From NCBI RefSeq assembly GCF_025490915.1, contig NZ_JANQBA010000001.1:186001-250000 (forward strand): a stretch of DNA of 64,000 nucleotides, in the 5' to 3' direction. Within the stretch, counting starts at the first letter, position 1. Each line of letters opens with the position of its first letter. Below, piece by piece: positions 25,827-33,402 of the stretch. Both the position numbers and the translations under genes were made by a program. A model generated the notes under the pieces. The model was not told the DNA's origin. It did no database searches and saw only the letters and a list, made by a program, of their open reading frames with translations. Source of the stretch: Lacticaseibacillus parakribbianus. GTDB taxonomy: Bacteria > Bacillota > Bacilli > Lactobacillales > Lactobacillaceae.

Positions 25827-26417
25827 ATGAAATACGATCCGACTCGCAAGCAGCCGCGCGGCATCATTCGCACCCAACGCGCGTTCAGTGACGCAATGTT
25901 CGGGCTGCTGGCGCAAAAGCCGTTCGAAAAAATCACGGTCAACGAGCTGTGCCAACTGGCCGACTACCCCCGGGCGACGTTTTACAACTACTTCGACGAC
26001 AAGTACGACCTGATCGGCTACTGCTGGTACTGCCTGAGCAAGGAGATTCACCTGACGGACGTTCAGAAAAACCCCCAAGACGGCGCCTTGCTCGAGCTTT
26101 TCAACCAGGCCTACCGCGTGTTTGGCGCCCATCAACCGTTGTTGTTGGCCATCGTGGCGCAAAACCCGCTGGACAGCCAGCTGGTGGCTAATTTTTTGCA
26201 CCACTTCGCCGGCGTGGTCGAGGACCTGATTGTCACGCGGTTGCGGCTGCAAGATACCGTCACGCCGGTGGCCCTGGTCGCCAAGCACTACAGCAACACC
26301 GTGCTGCTGATTCTCGAGTGGATTTTCCTGGACCAGCACCTAGTCCCCCTTGAGGAAGCCCAGGGCTACCTCAAGGACCTGCTGACGCCACCGACCACCC
26401 GTACCGCCAACGACTGA
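25827..26417 (+). CDS. TetR/AcrR family transcriptional regulator (probable MMPL repressor)
   Basis: 196 residues. The N-terminal HTH is clear: QRAFSDAMFGLLAQKPFEKITVNELC and ADYPRATFYNYFDDKYDL, the standard TetR recognition helix (about residues 12-58). The C-terminal ligand domain (about 75-190) is helical and shows no known ligand motif. It is divergent from the MMPL gene with shared half-sites between them, so it most likely controls that exporter and itself. RBS AAGGAAGG precedes ATG 25827. Confidence 0.88.
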   Translation: MKYDPTRKQPRGIIRTQRAFSDAMFGLLAQKPFEKITVNELCQLADYPRATFYNYFDDKYDLIGYCWYCLSKEIHLTDVQKNPQDGALLELFNQAYRVFGAHQPLLLAIVAQNPLDSQLVANFLHHFAGVVEDLIVTRLRLQDTVTPVALVAKHYSNTVLLILEWIFLDQHLVPLEEAQGYLKDLLTPPTTRTAND

Positions 26418-26421
26418 TACG

Positions 26422-26463
26422 AATAGGCGCCTGCTTCCCCAATCGGAAGCAGGCGCCTATTTT
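26422..26463. terminator. Bidirectional terminator between tetR and the HAD gene
   Basis: AATAGGCGCCTGCTTCC and its exact complement with a 6-base loop and T-rich ends, between convergent genes. Confidence 0.9.
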
Positions 26464-26473
26464 CATGTTTCAA

Positions 26474-27292
26474 TCACCCGCGTTGCGGCAGGCGGCCAGC
26501 CAGCACCAGGTCGATGCCTTGAAGCACCCCGGCCTCGTCGTTGCTGGCGGTGTGAAAACCGGTGTAAGCCGCCATGTTCGGGGTGGCGTTGGCCATCCGC
26601 ACCCCGTAACCCACGGTTTGCATCATTTCGATGTCGTTATCGGTATCGCCGAAGGCCATCATCACGGCCGTGGGGATGCCAAGCGCCGCCCCCAGCTGCT
26701 TCAGGGCTCGCCCCTTGTTGACCTTGGGTGCCATCAGGTCGATGAAGGTCGGACCGCCGACCGTCACGGCCAGGCGCGGCTGAAACTGCGGCCGGTAAAA
26801 GGCCGCTGCCTGCGCGTAGGCGTCGCCGGCGGCCAAGTACACCGTGGTTTTGGGCACAGGCATGTCAAGCGCCAGCAGGTCCGGCACGAACGCCATGTTG
26901 GCGATGAAATGCGCCATGTCGTTTTCGACGCCACGGTCCGCCTCCGCAAACAGTGTCGCGTCGAGGCTGCAGACGAAGGGGATGCCGATGCCCCTGGCAC
27001 GGGTTTTGGCCACCACCTCGCGGTAGGCTTCGGGCTGCATCAGGTTGGTTGCAAGCAGCTCACCGTGCCGCTTGATTACCGCCCCGTTCTCCGCCACCAA
27101 GCTCATGCAATCCAGCACCGGAGCGAACATCGCCTCCAGCGTGTAGACCGCACGGCCGCTGGCCGCGACGAACTCGATGCCGGCCTCCGCCAGCCGCCGA
27201 ATGCGGCTGAAGGTCCCGGCCGGCAGGGTTTTGTCGCTTAATAAAAGCGTTTGGTCCAAGTCACTGGCGATTAGGCGAATCGGGGTCATCAT
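26474..27292 (-). CDS. Cof-type HAD-IIB sugar-phosphate phosphatase-like protein
   Basis: 272 residues. HAD motif I is ASDLDQTLL (about residues 7-15; nucleophile Asp9, with the second Asp at +2), motif II lies around FVAASGRA, the cap domain spans about 85-190, and motif III/IV is NKGRALKQL then AFGDTDNDIEMM. Cof-type enzymes dephosphorylate sugar phosphates, FMN or PLP; the substrate cannot be told. ATG 27292 shares one base with the TGA of the tetR gene upstream (TGATG), so the phosphatase is co-translated with that regulator. Confidence 0.88.
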   Translation of the reverse strand: MMTPIRLIASDLDQTLLLSDKTLPAGTFSRIRRLAEAGIEFVAASGRAVYTLEAMFAPVLDCMSLVAENGAVIKRHGELLATNLMQPEAYREVVAKTRARGIGIPFVCSLDATLFAEADRGVENDMAHFIANMAFVPDLLALDMPVPKTTVYLAAGDAYAQAAAFYRPQFQPRLAVTVGGPTFIDLMAPKVNKGRALKQLGAALGIPTAVMMAFGDTDNDIEMMQTVGYGVRMANATPNMAAYTGFHTASNDEAGVLQGIDLVLAGRLPQRG

Positions 27293-27849
27293 CAAGCGCC
27301 TTTCACAGTCGTGGCAAGGGCCACCAGGTGCTGATCCAAGGCGGCGACCACGCTGGCTTGATCGGCACTCAAGCTGCCCTGCAGCCAATCCCCCACCAAC
27401 CCGATCATCCCGGAGACGGCGTAGCTCAGCGCAAGGGTCGTGTCGGCATCCAGCGGGTTGAGGTCCCAGGCCGAATTGAGGCTTGCAACCAGGGTCTGCT
27501 TGATGCGCCGGGTCACGGCGCTTTCGTTGGCGCTGTCTTTGACCAAATCGAGAATCGGCCGCTGGGATTGCAGGTAGCTGATGCAGGTGGTCAACCAGTT
27601 CTGGTAGCTGCCACCGATGGCCTGAATGCTGGCGGGTTCGAACTGCTTGACCAAGGCGTCGACCACCTGATCGACGATGCTGGCCTCAAGCGCCGACAAG
27701 TCCTTGTAATGCAGGTAAAACGTACCGCGGCCGATGTCGGCCAAGTCTGCGACCGCGGCAACCGTGATGGTCTCCGGGGCCGCGGCGCGGCGCAACGCCA
27801 CGTAGGCGTTTTCGATTGCACGGCGCGTCTTGATTACGCGTCTGTCCAT
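27292..27849 (-). CDS. TetR/AcrR family regulator, coupled to the HAD phosphatase
   Basis: 185 residues with an N-terminal TetR HTH: RAIENAYVALRRA, then ITVAAVADLADIGRGTFYLHYKDLSALE (about residues 8-58), and a C-terminal TetR_C-like helical domain. ATG 27849 is chosen because AAGGTGG lies upstream and the protein begins with the usual short basic leader (MDRRVIKTR); a longer frame to 27969 has no RBS and reads through the promoter. An 18-base palindrome about 100 bases upstream is a plausible operator. Overlaps the phosphatase start by one base. Confidence 0.85.
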   Translation of the reverse strand: MDRRVIKTRRAIENAYVALRRAAAPETITVAAVADLADIGRGTFYLHYKDLSALEASIVDQVVDALVKQFEPASIQAIGGSYQNWLTTCISYLQSQRPILDLVKDSANESAVTRRIKQTLVASLNSAWDLNPLDADTTLALSYAVSGMIGLVGDWLQGSLSADQASVVAALDQHLVALATTVKGA

Positions 27850-27946
27850 AAGCTCGCCACCTTGTCGTGTTAATTGATAAACATCCGTTTGGTAATGAAC
27901 GCATTTTACCACGTCGACGCGAGTTACGCCAGCCGTTGCAAGTGAC

Positions 27947-27964
27947 AATGAACTGGTGTTCATT
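27947..27964. promoter_or_regulatory. Palindromic operator upstream of the tetR-HAD unit
   Basis: AATGAAC-tggt-GTTCATT, perfect 7-base arms. A further AATGAAC half-site occurs at about 27893-27899, beside the extended -10 TGGTAAAAT of the minus-strand tetR promoter. Probable TetR binding site. Confidence 0.55.
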
Positions 27965-28047
27965 AACATTCATGAGTCGGTTAAAGTGCAAGCCTTGCCT
28001 GCCGTCAGCGGCGGTGATCGCGGCGTACCGAAATTTCCTGCTCGCAA

Positions 28048-28076
28048 TTGTCTATTTCCCGGCGGTGGTCTACGAT
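28048..28076 (+). promoter_or_regulatory. Promoter of the GH2 gene
   Basis: TTGTCT, exactly 17 bases, TACGAT; the predicted start is about 42 bases before the ATG at 28126, whose RBS is GGAGG. Confidence 0.7.
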
Positions 28077-28125
28077 AGAGGTAACTCATCCGCCGCTGTG
28101 TGGCGGCGTCTCGGAGGCGACCTGA

Positions 28126-29871
28126 ATGACCCAATCATTACCGCACGACGCAGCGGCGCAATCACCAACCGCGCCGCTACTCGACTACCCCAGACCACAG
28201 CTGCGCCGCGCCAACTGGCAGAGTCTGAACGGGGCTTGGGATTACGCGATCACCCCAACGGCCGCGGAGCCGGTGGCCTACGACGGCCAAATCTGCGTAC
28301 CCTTCTCGCCGGAAAGTCGGCTGTCCGGCGTCTCGCGCCAACTTCAGCCGGACGAGACCCTGTGGTACCGCCGCACGGTTGACTTGCCTTGGCACAGCGC
28401 GGGTCAGCACGTGCTGCTGCATTTCGGGGCCGTCGACCAATTCTGCCGCGTGTTCGTCAACCGCCAACCGGTCGGCGAACACCTTGGCGGTTACTGGCCC
28501 TTCACCATTGAGCTGCCGACGGACGCGCCCACCATCGAGCTCATTGTCGCGGTTCAGGACCGCTCCGACCGTGGCCTTGAGGCATACGGCAAGCAAAAGC
28601 TAGATCGCGGCCACATCTGGTACACTGCCCAAAGCGGCATCTGGCAAACGGTGTGGCTGGAGGTCACCCCGGCCGTCTACATCGCCGATTTGACCATCAC
28701 GCCGCAGGTTGCGAGCCAAAGCGTTAAGGTTAATGTGCGGCTGAACCAACCGGGCCACGCCGCGATCACGGCGACGGTGCGTCAGGCCGGCGCAATTGTC
28801 GCCCAGGCCACCACCGACCGGGCCACCTTGACGTTGACCCTGCCGCGGCCCAGGCTGTGGTCGCCGCGCGATCCGTTTTTGTACGACCTCGAGCTCTTGG
28901 CCGGCGAAGACTTGGTGCAAAGCTACTTTGGGATGCGCGATTTTGCCCGAGGCAAGGACCGGCACGGCCACGCCGCCTTTCTCCTCAACGGCCAGCCGCT
29001 TTTCCAATCCGGTCTGCTGGATCAAGGCTACTGGCAAGACGGGCTTTACACCGCCCCGAGCGACGCGGCGATGGTGGCGGAGCTGACTGCCATCAAGAAC
29101 ATGGGCTTCAACATGCTGCGCAAGCACATCAAAATCGAGCCGCTACGCTGGTACTACCACTGTGATCGACTGGGCATCCTCGTCTGGCAGGACCTAGTGT
29201 CCGGCGGCGGCCCCTACCAAGACCTCGTCATCCGCCAGCTGCCCTTCCTCGGCGTGACGCTGGACGACCACGACTACGCACGGCTCGGTCGCGGCGACGC
29301 GCGGGGCCGGGCGCGGTACCTGAGCGACCTCGACGCCACGGTTGCCCTGCTCAAAAACACCGTCAGCCTCTGCACCTGGGTCCCTTTCAACGAGGGTTGG
29401 GGCCAGTTCGACGCGCTTCGCACGGCCGGGCGGCTGCGCAAGCTCGACCACACCCGGCTTTTGGATCACGCCTCCGGCTGGTACGACCAAGGCGGTGGGG
29501 ATTTCAAGAGCGCCCACCGCTACTACAAACCTTACCGGGTGACGCCGGACGCCAAGGGACGCATTCAGGCGCTGACTGAGTTTGGCGGCTACACCCTGGC
29601 GGTGCCTGGACACACCGACACGGCGCGACCATACGGCTACAAGCAGTTCAAAACCGCCGACGCGCTGACGGCGGCCATTCAAAAACTTTACCGGACCAAG
29701 GTCTTCGGGAACCTCAAGGCGGGGCTGGCCGTGGCGATTTACACCCAGGTCTCAGACGTTGAAGACGAGTGCAATGGCCTGTGGACCTACGACCGCGCCG
29801 AACTCAAGGTCGACCCGGGCGTCTGGCAGGCCATCAACCGCCGCCTTCAAGACCAGTACAACGCGCAATAA
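28126..29871 (+). CDS. Glycoside hydrolase family 2 enzyme (beta-galactosidase/glucuronidase-like)
   Basis: 581 residues, a compact GH2 with an N-terminal jelly-roll sugar-binding domain (about 25-190; WYRRTVDLP, HFGAVDQFCRVFVN), an immunoglobulin-like domain (about 190-285), and a TIM barrel (about 290-575). The acid/base is Glu423 in WVPFNEGWGQF, and the likely nucleophile is Glu485 in LTEFGGY. The missing C-terminal domains distinguish it from LacZ; it resembles the uncharacterised 'sugar-binding GH2' group. The true sugar cannot be inferred, since no sugar transporter or PTS is adjacent. Monocistronic with its own promoter and terminator. Confidence 0.88.
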   Translation: MTQSLPHDAAAQSPTAPLLDYPRPQLRRANWQSLNGAWDYAITPTAAEPVAYDGQICVPFSPESRLSGVSRQLQPDETLWYRRTVDLPWHSAGQHVLLHFGAVDQFCRVFVNRQPVGEHLGGYWPFTIELPTDAPTIELIVAVQDRSDRGLEAYGKQKLDRGHIWYTAQSGIWQTVWLEVTPAVYIADLTITPQVASQSVKVNVRLNQPGHAAITATVRQAGAIVAQATTDRATLTLTLPRPRLWSPRDPFLYDLELLAGEDLVQSYFGMRDFARGKDRHGHAAFLLNGQPLFQSGLLDQGYWQDGLYTAPSDAAMVAELTAIKNMGFNMLRKHIKIEPLRWYYHCDRLGILVWQDLVSGGGPYQDLVIRQLPFLGVTLDDHDYARLGRGDARGRARYLSDLDATVALLKNTVSLCTWVPFNEGWGQFDALRTAGRLRKLDHTRLLDHASGWYDQGGGDFKSAHRYYKPYRVTPDAKGRIQALTEFGGYTLAVPGHTDTARPYGYKQFKTADALTAAIQKLYRTKVFGNLKAGLAVAIYTQVSDVEDECNGLWTYDRAELKVDPGVWQAINRRLQDQYNAQ

Positions 29872-29877
29872 CCGCGC

Positions 29878-29913
29878 AAAAAAAGACGATGCAGCGCTGT
29901 GCATCGTCTTTTT
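29878..29913. terminator. Bidirectional terminator between GH2 and HTH-DUF3800 genes
   Basis: AAAAAAAGACGATGCA, a 6-base loop and TGCATCGTCTTTTT, between convergent genes. Confidence 0.9.
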
Positions 29914-29918
29914 GCGGG

Positions 29919-30953
29919 TCAAAGCGGCGGCTCGGCCGCGGCAAACGCGGTCGCAAACAGCTGGTAAAGCGGCATCGCCAGCAGCTGCCGCGACATCAAA
30001 AGCGTCACCTCGGCGTGTTGCAGCTCCCGCAAGGACAGCCGCCCCGCCGCCCCGGCCACCTCGTCGGCGGCCTGCAGTTGAAGCCAATCCTGCGAGTTGT
30101 CGGCGTTCACCACCACCGCCACGGTCTGGCCGGTGTAGCGCAGCAAAAAGTTGTGAACCAGTGTCTGCAGCGCGTCCAGCCGGGCCGTGGTCATCAGGTC
30201 CGACCGGGCGTCGAAAACAACCGCCAGCCGCGAACCGCTTGGCAGCGTCCGGGCGTGCCACAGCATCACGACGGCATAGGGAAACAGGCTGGCCCAAGGG
30301 GTTGGCGGCGTCGCCCCCGCTTGCGCCAGCCACAGCGCCGTCGGGTGGCCCCCGGCCTTGGCCAGCTTCAGGCACTGCCGCGCCAGCGTGGCCGGCGTCA
30401 TGCGCCCACTTTTGACCTCCATGCCGCGCCGCCAAGTCCCCCCGGGCCACTGCGCCGCCATCGCCGCCACGACCTGGGGCCCGTCGGTGATGCTCGAGAC
30501 AATCATCTGGTCGTCACCGGTGAAGCTTTCATCGATGAACACGGTGCGGTGTGTTGCCGTCACCACCGGCGCGGTTTCGGCCTCGGTTCGCTTGAGCCTG
30601 GCCTTGAGCCGCTTTTGATCGTTGCGCCGGGCGAGCTTTCTGGCCTCTGCCCGGGCCGTCTGGGACTGCGGTCCGGATGCGATCTGGCGCTTGGGCTTGG
30701 TCCGCTTGACCGGTCGCTTGGACTTGGCCGCGTCCTTGGCCGCAGCGGCAGCCGCGTGTTTGGCCTCGCGCAGCTGCCTGCGCTGGACCTTAGGCGCCAG
30801 CGCCAAAAACGTCGCGATCAACGCGGCGGTGCGAGGCGCCACCGCCTGGCCCGTGACGGCCCGGCGCAAGGTCGTCGGGGCGATGCCGATGGCTGAGGCC
30901 ACCACCTGCTGAGTGGCCTTGGTCCGGCGAAGAAAGACGTTCAGGTTATCCAC
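29919..30953 (-). CDS. HTH - basic linker - DUF3800-like (RNase H-fold) fusion protein
   Basis: 344 residues in three parts. Residues 1-60 resemble a LacI/XRE-type helix-turn-helix (TQQVVASAIGIAPTTLRRAV). Residues 60-130 are an Ala/Lys/Arg-rich, strongly basic linker. Residues 135-344 resemble DUF3800: strand plus VFIDES (Asp141, Glu142), LAVVFDARSD (Asp248) and QLQAADEVAGA (Asp297), matching the DES, D and QxADxxAG motifs of that family, whose members are predicted nucleases of mobile or defence loci. The start is GTG 30953 after AAAGGAAGTGA. It is a lone gene, divergent from a short C-rich RNA. The function is inferred only from motifs, and the fusion itself is unusual. Confidence 0.6.
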   Translation of the reverse strand: MDNLNVFLRRTKATQQVVASAIGIAPTTLRRAVTGQAVAPRTAALIATFLALAPKVQRRQLREAKHAAAAAAKDAAKSKRPVKRTKPKRQIASGPQSQTARAEARKLARRNDQKRLKARLKRTEAETAPVVTATHRTVFIDESFTGDDQMIVSSITDGPQVVAAMAAQWPGGTWRRGMEVKSGRMTPATLARQCLKLAKAGGHPTALWLAQAGATPPTPWASLFPYAVVMLWHARTLPSGSRLAVVFDARSDLMTTARLDALQTLVHNFLLRYTGQTVAVVVNADNSQDWLQLQAADEVAGAAGRLSLRELQHAEVTLLMSRQLLAMPLYQLFATAFAAAEPPL

Positions 30954-31073
30954 GCGCTCACTTCCTTTGGCGTAAGCTTACCACGTTTGGCGGCGCCACG
31001 CGCGTTTGGCGCTCGCGTCGCGTTTTGCAAGCCAGATTTACAAAGATTGACGTGGATTCGCGGCCAAAGCTGT

Positions 31074-31079
31074 TATGCT
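31074..31079 (+). promoter_or_regulatory. Extended -10 of the short C-rich RNA A
   Basis: TGTTATGCT is an extended -10; a TTGACG lies 21 bases upstream, which is too far for a canonical -35. The transcription start is expected near 31086. Confidence 0.5.
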
Positions 31080-31085
31080 TAAAAC

Positions 31086-31183
31086 CGTAAACAAACTAAT
31101 TTGCTTACACCCCAAAAATTTCGTCGTCGCACGCGGTGCCCCCACACCGTGTGCCGAAAAAAGCCGCAGTCGCGGCTTTTTTT
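31086..31183 (+). ncRNA. Putative small RNA A with C-rich unpaired segments (~98 nt)
   Basis: A ~285-base gap between two leftward genes contains a plus-strand unit with an extended -10 and a perfect terminator, but no open frame with an RBS. It folds by eye into GUAA(a)CAAA-cuaa-UUUG(c)UUAC, a single-stranded ACCCCAAAAA segment, a hairpin GCAC/GUGC-CGGUG/CACCG with the loop CCCCCA, and the terminator GCCGC-agtc-GCGGC plus seven T. Nothing on the plus strand upstream needs this terminator. The exposed CCCC runs suit pairing with GGGG/GGAGG ribosome-binding sites. Compare RNA B at 42979. Confidence 0.6.
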
Positions 31184-31197
31184 GCGTCTGCGGGCGC

Positions 31198-31228
31198 AAA
31201 AAGCCCCCGCAGCCATCGCTGCAGGGGC
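31198..31228 (-). terminator. Terminator of the ABC ATPase gene
   Basis: Minus strand GCCCCTGCAG, loop, CTGCGGGGGC then TTTTTGC, 11 bases after the stop. Confidence 0.85.
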
Positions 31229-31238
31229 GCCTACTCGC

Positions 31239-31982
31239 TTACTGGGCCAGCACCTTGCTCAAGAAGTCTTGGGTCCGCGCCTCCTTGGGTGCGGTGAAAA
31301 TCTGCTCCGGGGTGCCTTTTTCGGCGATCACGCCTTGGTCCATGAACCAGACCTGATCGGCCACCTCACGGGCAAAGCCCATTTCGTGGGTGACCACCAC
31401 CATCGTCATGCCGGACTTGGCCAGGTCCTGCATGACCTTGAGCACCTCGCCGACCATTTCGGGGTCAAGCGCCGAGGTCGGCTCGTCGAACAGCATGACA
31501 TCGGGTGCCATCGCCAAGGCCCGGGCGATGGCCACCCGCTGCATTTGACCGCCGGACAGGCTGGCCGGGTAGGCATCCGCCTTGTCGGCCAGGCCGACTT
31601 GATCCAGCAGCGCGTTGGCCTTGGCGGTGGCCGCCGCCTCGGTTTCGGCCTTGACCTTCATCGGCGCCAACTTGATGTTCTCAAGCACCGTCATGTTCGG
31701 GAACAGGTTGAACTGCTGGAATACCATACCCATTTTCTCCCGCACCGAGTCCAGCTGCTTTTCGCCCAGCCCCACCAGGTTCGTGCCTTCGAAGGTGATG
31801 CTGCCGCTGGTCGGCTGGTTCAGCAGGTTCAGGCTTCGCAGGAAGGTCGACTTACCGCCGCCGGACGCGCCGATCACGACGATCACGTCCCCTTGGTTGA
31901 TGGTTTCGGAAATATCGTTCAACACCACGTTGTCACCGAACTTCTTGACGAGGTGGTCGATCTGAATTAATGGCTTGCTCAT
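31239..31982 (-). CDS. Polar amino acid ABC transporter ATP-binding protein, orphan (GlnQ-like)
   Basis: 247-residue ABC ATPase of the glutamine/polar amino acid uptake family. Walker A is GASGGGKST (about residues 33-41; the usual P is A), the Q-loop is [10 protein letters not shown], the signature is [15 protein letters not shown], Walker B is [13 protein letters not shown], and the H-loop is VTHEMGF. Length and the family-typical PMKVK insertion fit GlnQ. Neither a permease nor a binding-protein gene is adjacent, and a promoter and terminator bound it, so it must serve components encoded elsewhere. ATG 31982 follows AAAGGAAG. Confidence 0.9.
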   Translation of the reverse strand: MSKPLIQIDHLVKKFGDNVVLNDISETINQGDVIVVIGASGGGKSTFLRSLNLLNQPTSGSITFEGTNLVGLGEKQLDSVREKMGMVFQQFNLFPNMTVLENIKLAPMKVKAETEAAATAKANALLDQVGLADKADAYPASLSGGQMQRVAIARALAMAPDVMLFDEPTSALDPEMVGEVLKVMQDLAKSGMTMVVVTHEMGFAREVADQVWFMDQGVIAEKGTPEQIFTAPKEARTQDFLSKVLAQ

Positions 31983-32074
31983 GCTTAACTTCCTTTCGCG
32001 GGACCGCTGCCGGTCCGGGTCACGCGCCGCTGCCAAGGCTTTTGGGTGCAACGCCTGCGTGTTATCTTGATTAG

Positions 32075-32103
32075 ATCATACGCCGTAATTTATTTTTATG
32101 CAA
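32075..32103 (-). promoter_or_regulatory. Promoter of the orphan ABC ATPase gene
   Basis: Minus strand TTGCAT, exactly 17 bases, TATGAT, giving an ~85-nt leader before ATG 31982. Confidence 0.8.
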
Positions 32104-32156
32104 GTAATATGCAAATCTTTTTTGCGGTGGTCGCGCTAGCCAGGCGCCGGGCAGCA

Positions 32157-32165
32157 TGCTATAAT
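32157..32165 (+). promoter_or_regulatory. Extended -10 promoter of the 45-residue protein gene
   Basis: TGCTATAAT, a perfect extended -10, about 30 bases before ATG 32196; the -35 is weak. Confidence 0.75.
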
Positions 32166-32195
32166 GCGGTCAGAACCTGCAAAGGAGTGGCGCTC

Positions 32196-32333
32196 ATGGC
32201 ATTAAAGGTGAATACAAAGACCGACTGGGGCGAAATGTTCGACAAGTTCGCCACCGTCCCGGCCGAGGAGAAAAAGGCCGGCCCCGATCCCAAAAAGGCG
32301 GAGAAGACCGCCAAGGAAAAACCAAAGAAGTGA
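32196..32333 (+). CDS. Small highly charged protein of unknown function (45 aa)
   Basis: 45 residues starting MALKVNTKTDWGEMFDKF, followed by a Lys/Glu/Pro-rich tail (KKAEKTAKEKPKK). It has a near-consensus promoter, AAAGGAG eight bases before ATG 32196 and its own terminator, so it is very likely a real gene. The net charge is positive, there is no membrane segment or signal peptide, and the tail is probably disordered. I do not recognise a family. A longer frame upstream passes through the promoter and is rejected. Confidence 0.7.
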   Translation: MALKVNTKTDWGEMFDKFATVPAEEKKAGPDPKKAEKTAKEKPKK

Positions 32334-32337
32334 CCGC

Positions 32338-32379
32338 AAAAAATGGCTGCCGCCCCGCGTGGGGTGACAGCCATTTTTT
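32338..32379. terminator. Bidirectional terminator between the 45-aa gene and the MazG-like gene
   Basis: AAAAAATGGCTG and CAGCCATTTTTT arms with an inner CCCCGC/GTGGGG stem, between convergent genes. Confidence 0.9.
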
Positions 32380-32380
32380 G

Positions 32381-32671
32381 CTACAGTTTCGCGTTCGGGT
32401 ACTTGGCCTTGAGCGTCTCCAGGTTCGCGCTGGCCACCTCGTCGAAGGGAATGTCTGCCCACAGCGCAATCTGCGACAGGTACCACAAAACGTCGCCGAG
32501 GTTGGCCTTCAGCTCGTCTTTGTCCAAATCGTAACCCTGGAAGGTGTACTTCTTGACCAAATCGACGACCTTGCCGCCGTCCGAGGCCAACCCCAGAGTC
32601 AGGTTGGTCAACACGTGCTCGTTGCCGGCCAGCGTCTTGTTGGCCTTGGTTTGATAATCATTCAGCTCCAC
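32381..32671 (-). CDS. MazG-like protein with altered metal-binding residues
   Basis: 96 residues with the MazG-like nucleotide pyrophosphohydrolase layout: LGLASDGGKVVDLVKKY, then DLDKDELKANLGDVLWYLSQIA. In the canonical family the metal site is E-x-x-E then E-x-x-D (GEAGE...ELGD). Here the four positions read Asp31, Lys34, Asn57 and Asp60, so only one canonical ligand is kept. The fold call is good; catalytic activity is doubtful. GTG 32671 follows GGAGG by six bases. It lies 12 bases downstream of ysxC in the same direction, so it is likely co-transcribed with it. Confidence 0.8.
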   Translation of the reverse strand: MELNDYQTKANKTLAGNEHVLTNLTLGLASDGGKVVDLVKKYTFQGYDLDKDELKANLGDVLWYLSQIALWADIPFDEVASANLETLKAKYPNAKL

Positions 32672-32683
32672 AATCGTCCTCCA

Positions 32684-33283
32684 TCAATCCCCAGCGGGCA
32701 GTCCCGCGGTGTGTTCCAGCCACGCCCAAACAGCATCCTTACCTTCACCAGTTTCGGCGGAAAACAGCACCAGCTGGTCGGTTTGGTTCAGGTCAAGCGT
32801 TGCTTCAATCTGGTGAATCGTCTGGGCTCGCCGGGCCCGACTGGTTTTGTCCACCTTAGTGCCAACCACCAGCACCGGCTGGTTGAAGTACTTGAGGTAC
32901 TGGTACATGCTGACATCGTCTTCGCTTGGCACGTGCCGCGCATCGACCAGCAGCACCGCACCGCGCAACGGCTTGCGCGTGGTCAGGTACTCCTCGATCA
33001 TCGCCGCAAACTTCGCCCGGGCGGCCTTGGAGACCTTGGCGTAGCCGTAGCCCGGCACATCGACGAAGTACAGCTGCGACTCGATGTCGTAGAAGTTCAG
33101 GGTCTGGGTCTTACCCGGCACACTGGAAGTTCGCGCCATCGCCTTGCGGTCGATCAGGCGGTTGATCAGGCTGGACTTGCCGACGTTGCTGCGGCCGACG
33201 AAGGTGATCTCCGGGTAGCCGGTGGCCGGGTACTGGGTCTTGCTGGCGGCGCTGATGGTTAATTCCACATGGTTCACTTTCAC
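32684..33283 (-). CDS. ysxC: Ribosome biogenesis GTPase YsxC/EngB
   Basis: 199-residue essential GTPase that assists 50S subunit assembly. All G motifs are seen: G1 GRSNVGKSSL (about residues 31-40), the G2 region ending in T, G3 DVPGYGYAKV (about 75-84), G4 GTKVDK and G5-like FSAETGEG. The start is GTG 33283, ten bases after AAGGAGGG. It follows clpX as in many Firmicutes, but a clear terminator lies between them, so read-through or its own promoter must supply transcription. Confidence 0.95.
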   Translation of the reverse strand: MKVNHVELTISAASKTQYPATGYPEITFVGRSNVGKSSLINRLIDRKAMARTSSVPGKTQTLNFYDIESQLYFVDVPGYGYAKVSKAARAKFAAMIEEYLTTRKPLRGAVLLVDARHVPSEDDVSMYQYLKYFNQPVLVVGTKVDKTSRARRAQTIHQIEATLDLNQTDQLVLFSAETGEGKDAVWAWLEHTAGLPAGD

Positions 33284-33366
33284 GGGGGTTCCCTCCTTAA
33301 CTGCACCTTAGTGTAGCACACAAAAGCGACCGGCGGGACGATGAAAACCGCCGGCCGGCGCGGCAT

Positions 33367-33395
33367 TAAAAAAGCCGCGCCAAACGCGCGGCTTC
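33367..33395 (-). terminator. clpX terminator
   Basis: Stem AGCCGCGCG/CGCGGCT with TTTTTT on the minus strand, between clpX and ysxC. Confidence 0.85.
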
Positions 33396-33402
33396 GCTAC
33401 AA

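Noticed and set aside
31047-31052. TTGACG as the -35 of small RNA A
   Set aside because: The spacing to TATGCT is 21 bases, outside the functional range; the promoter is called on the extended -10 only.
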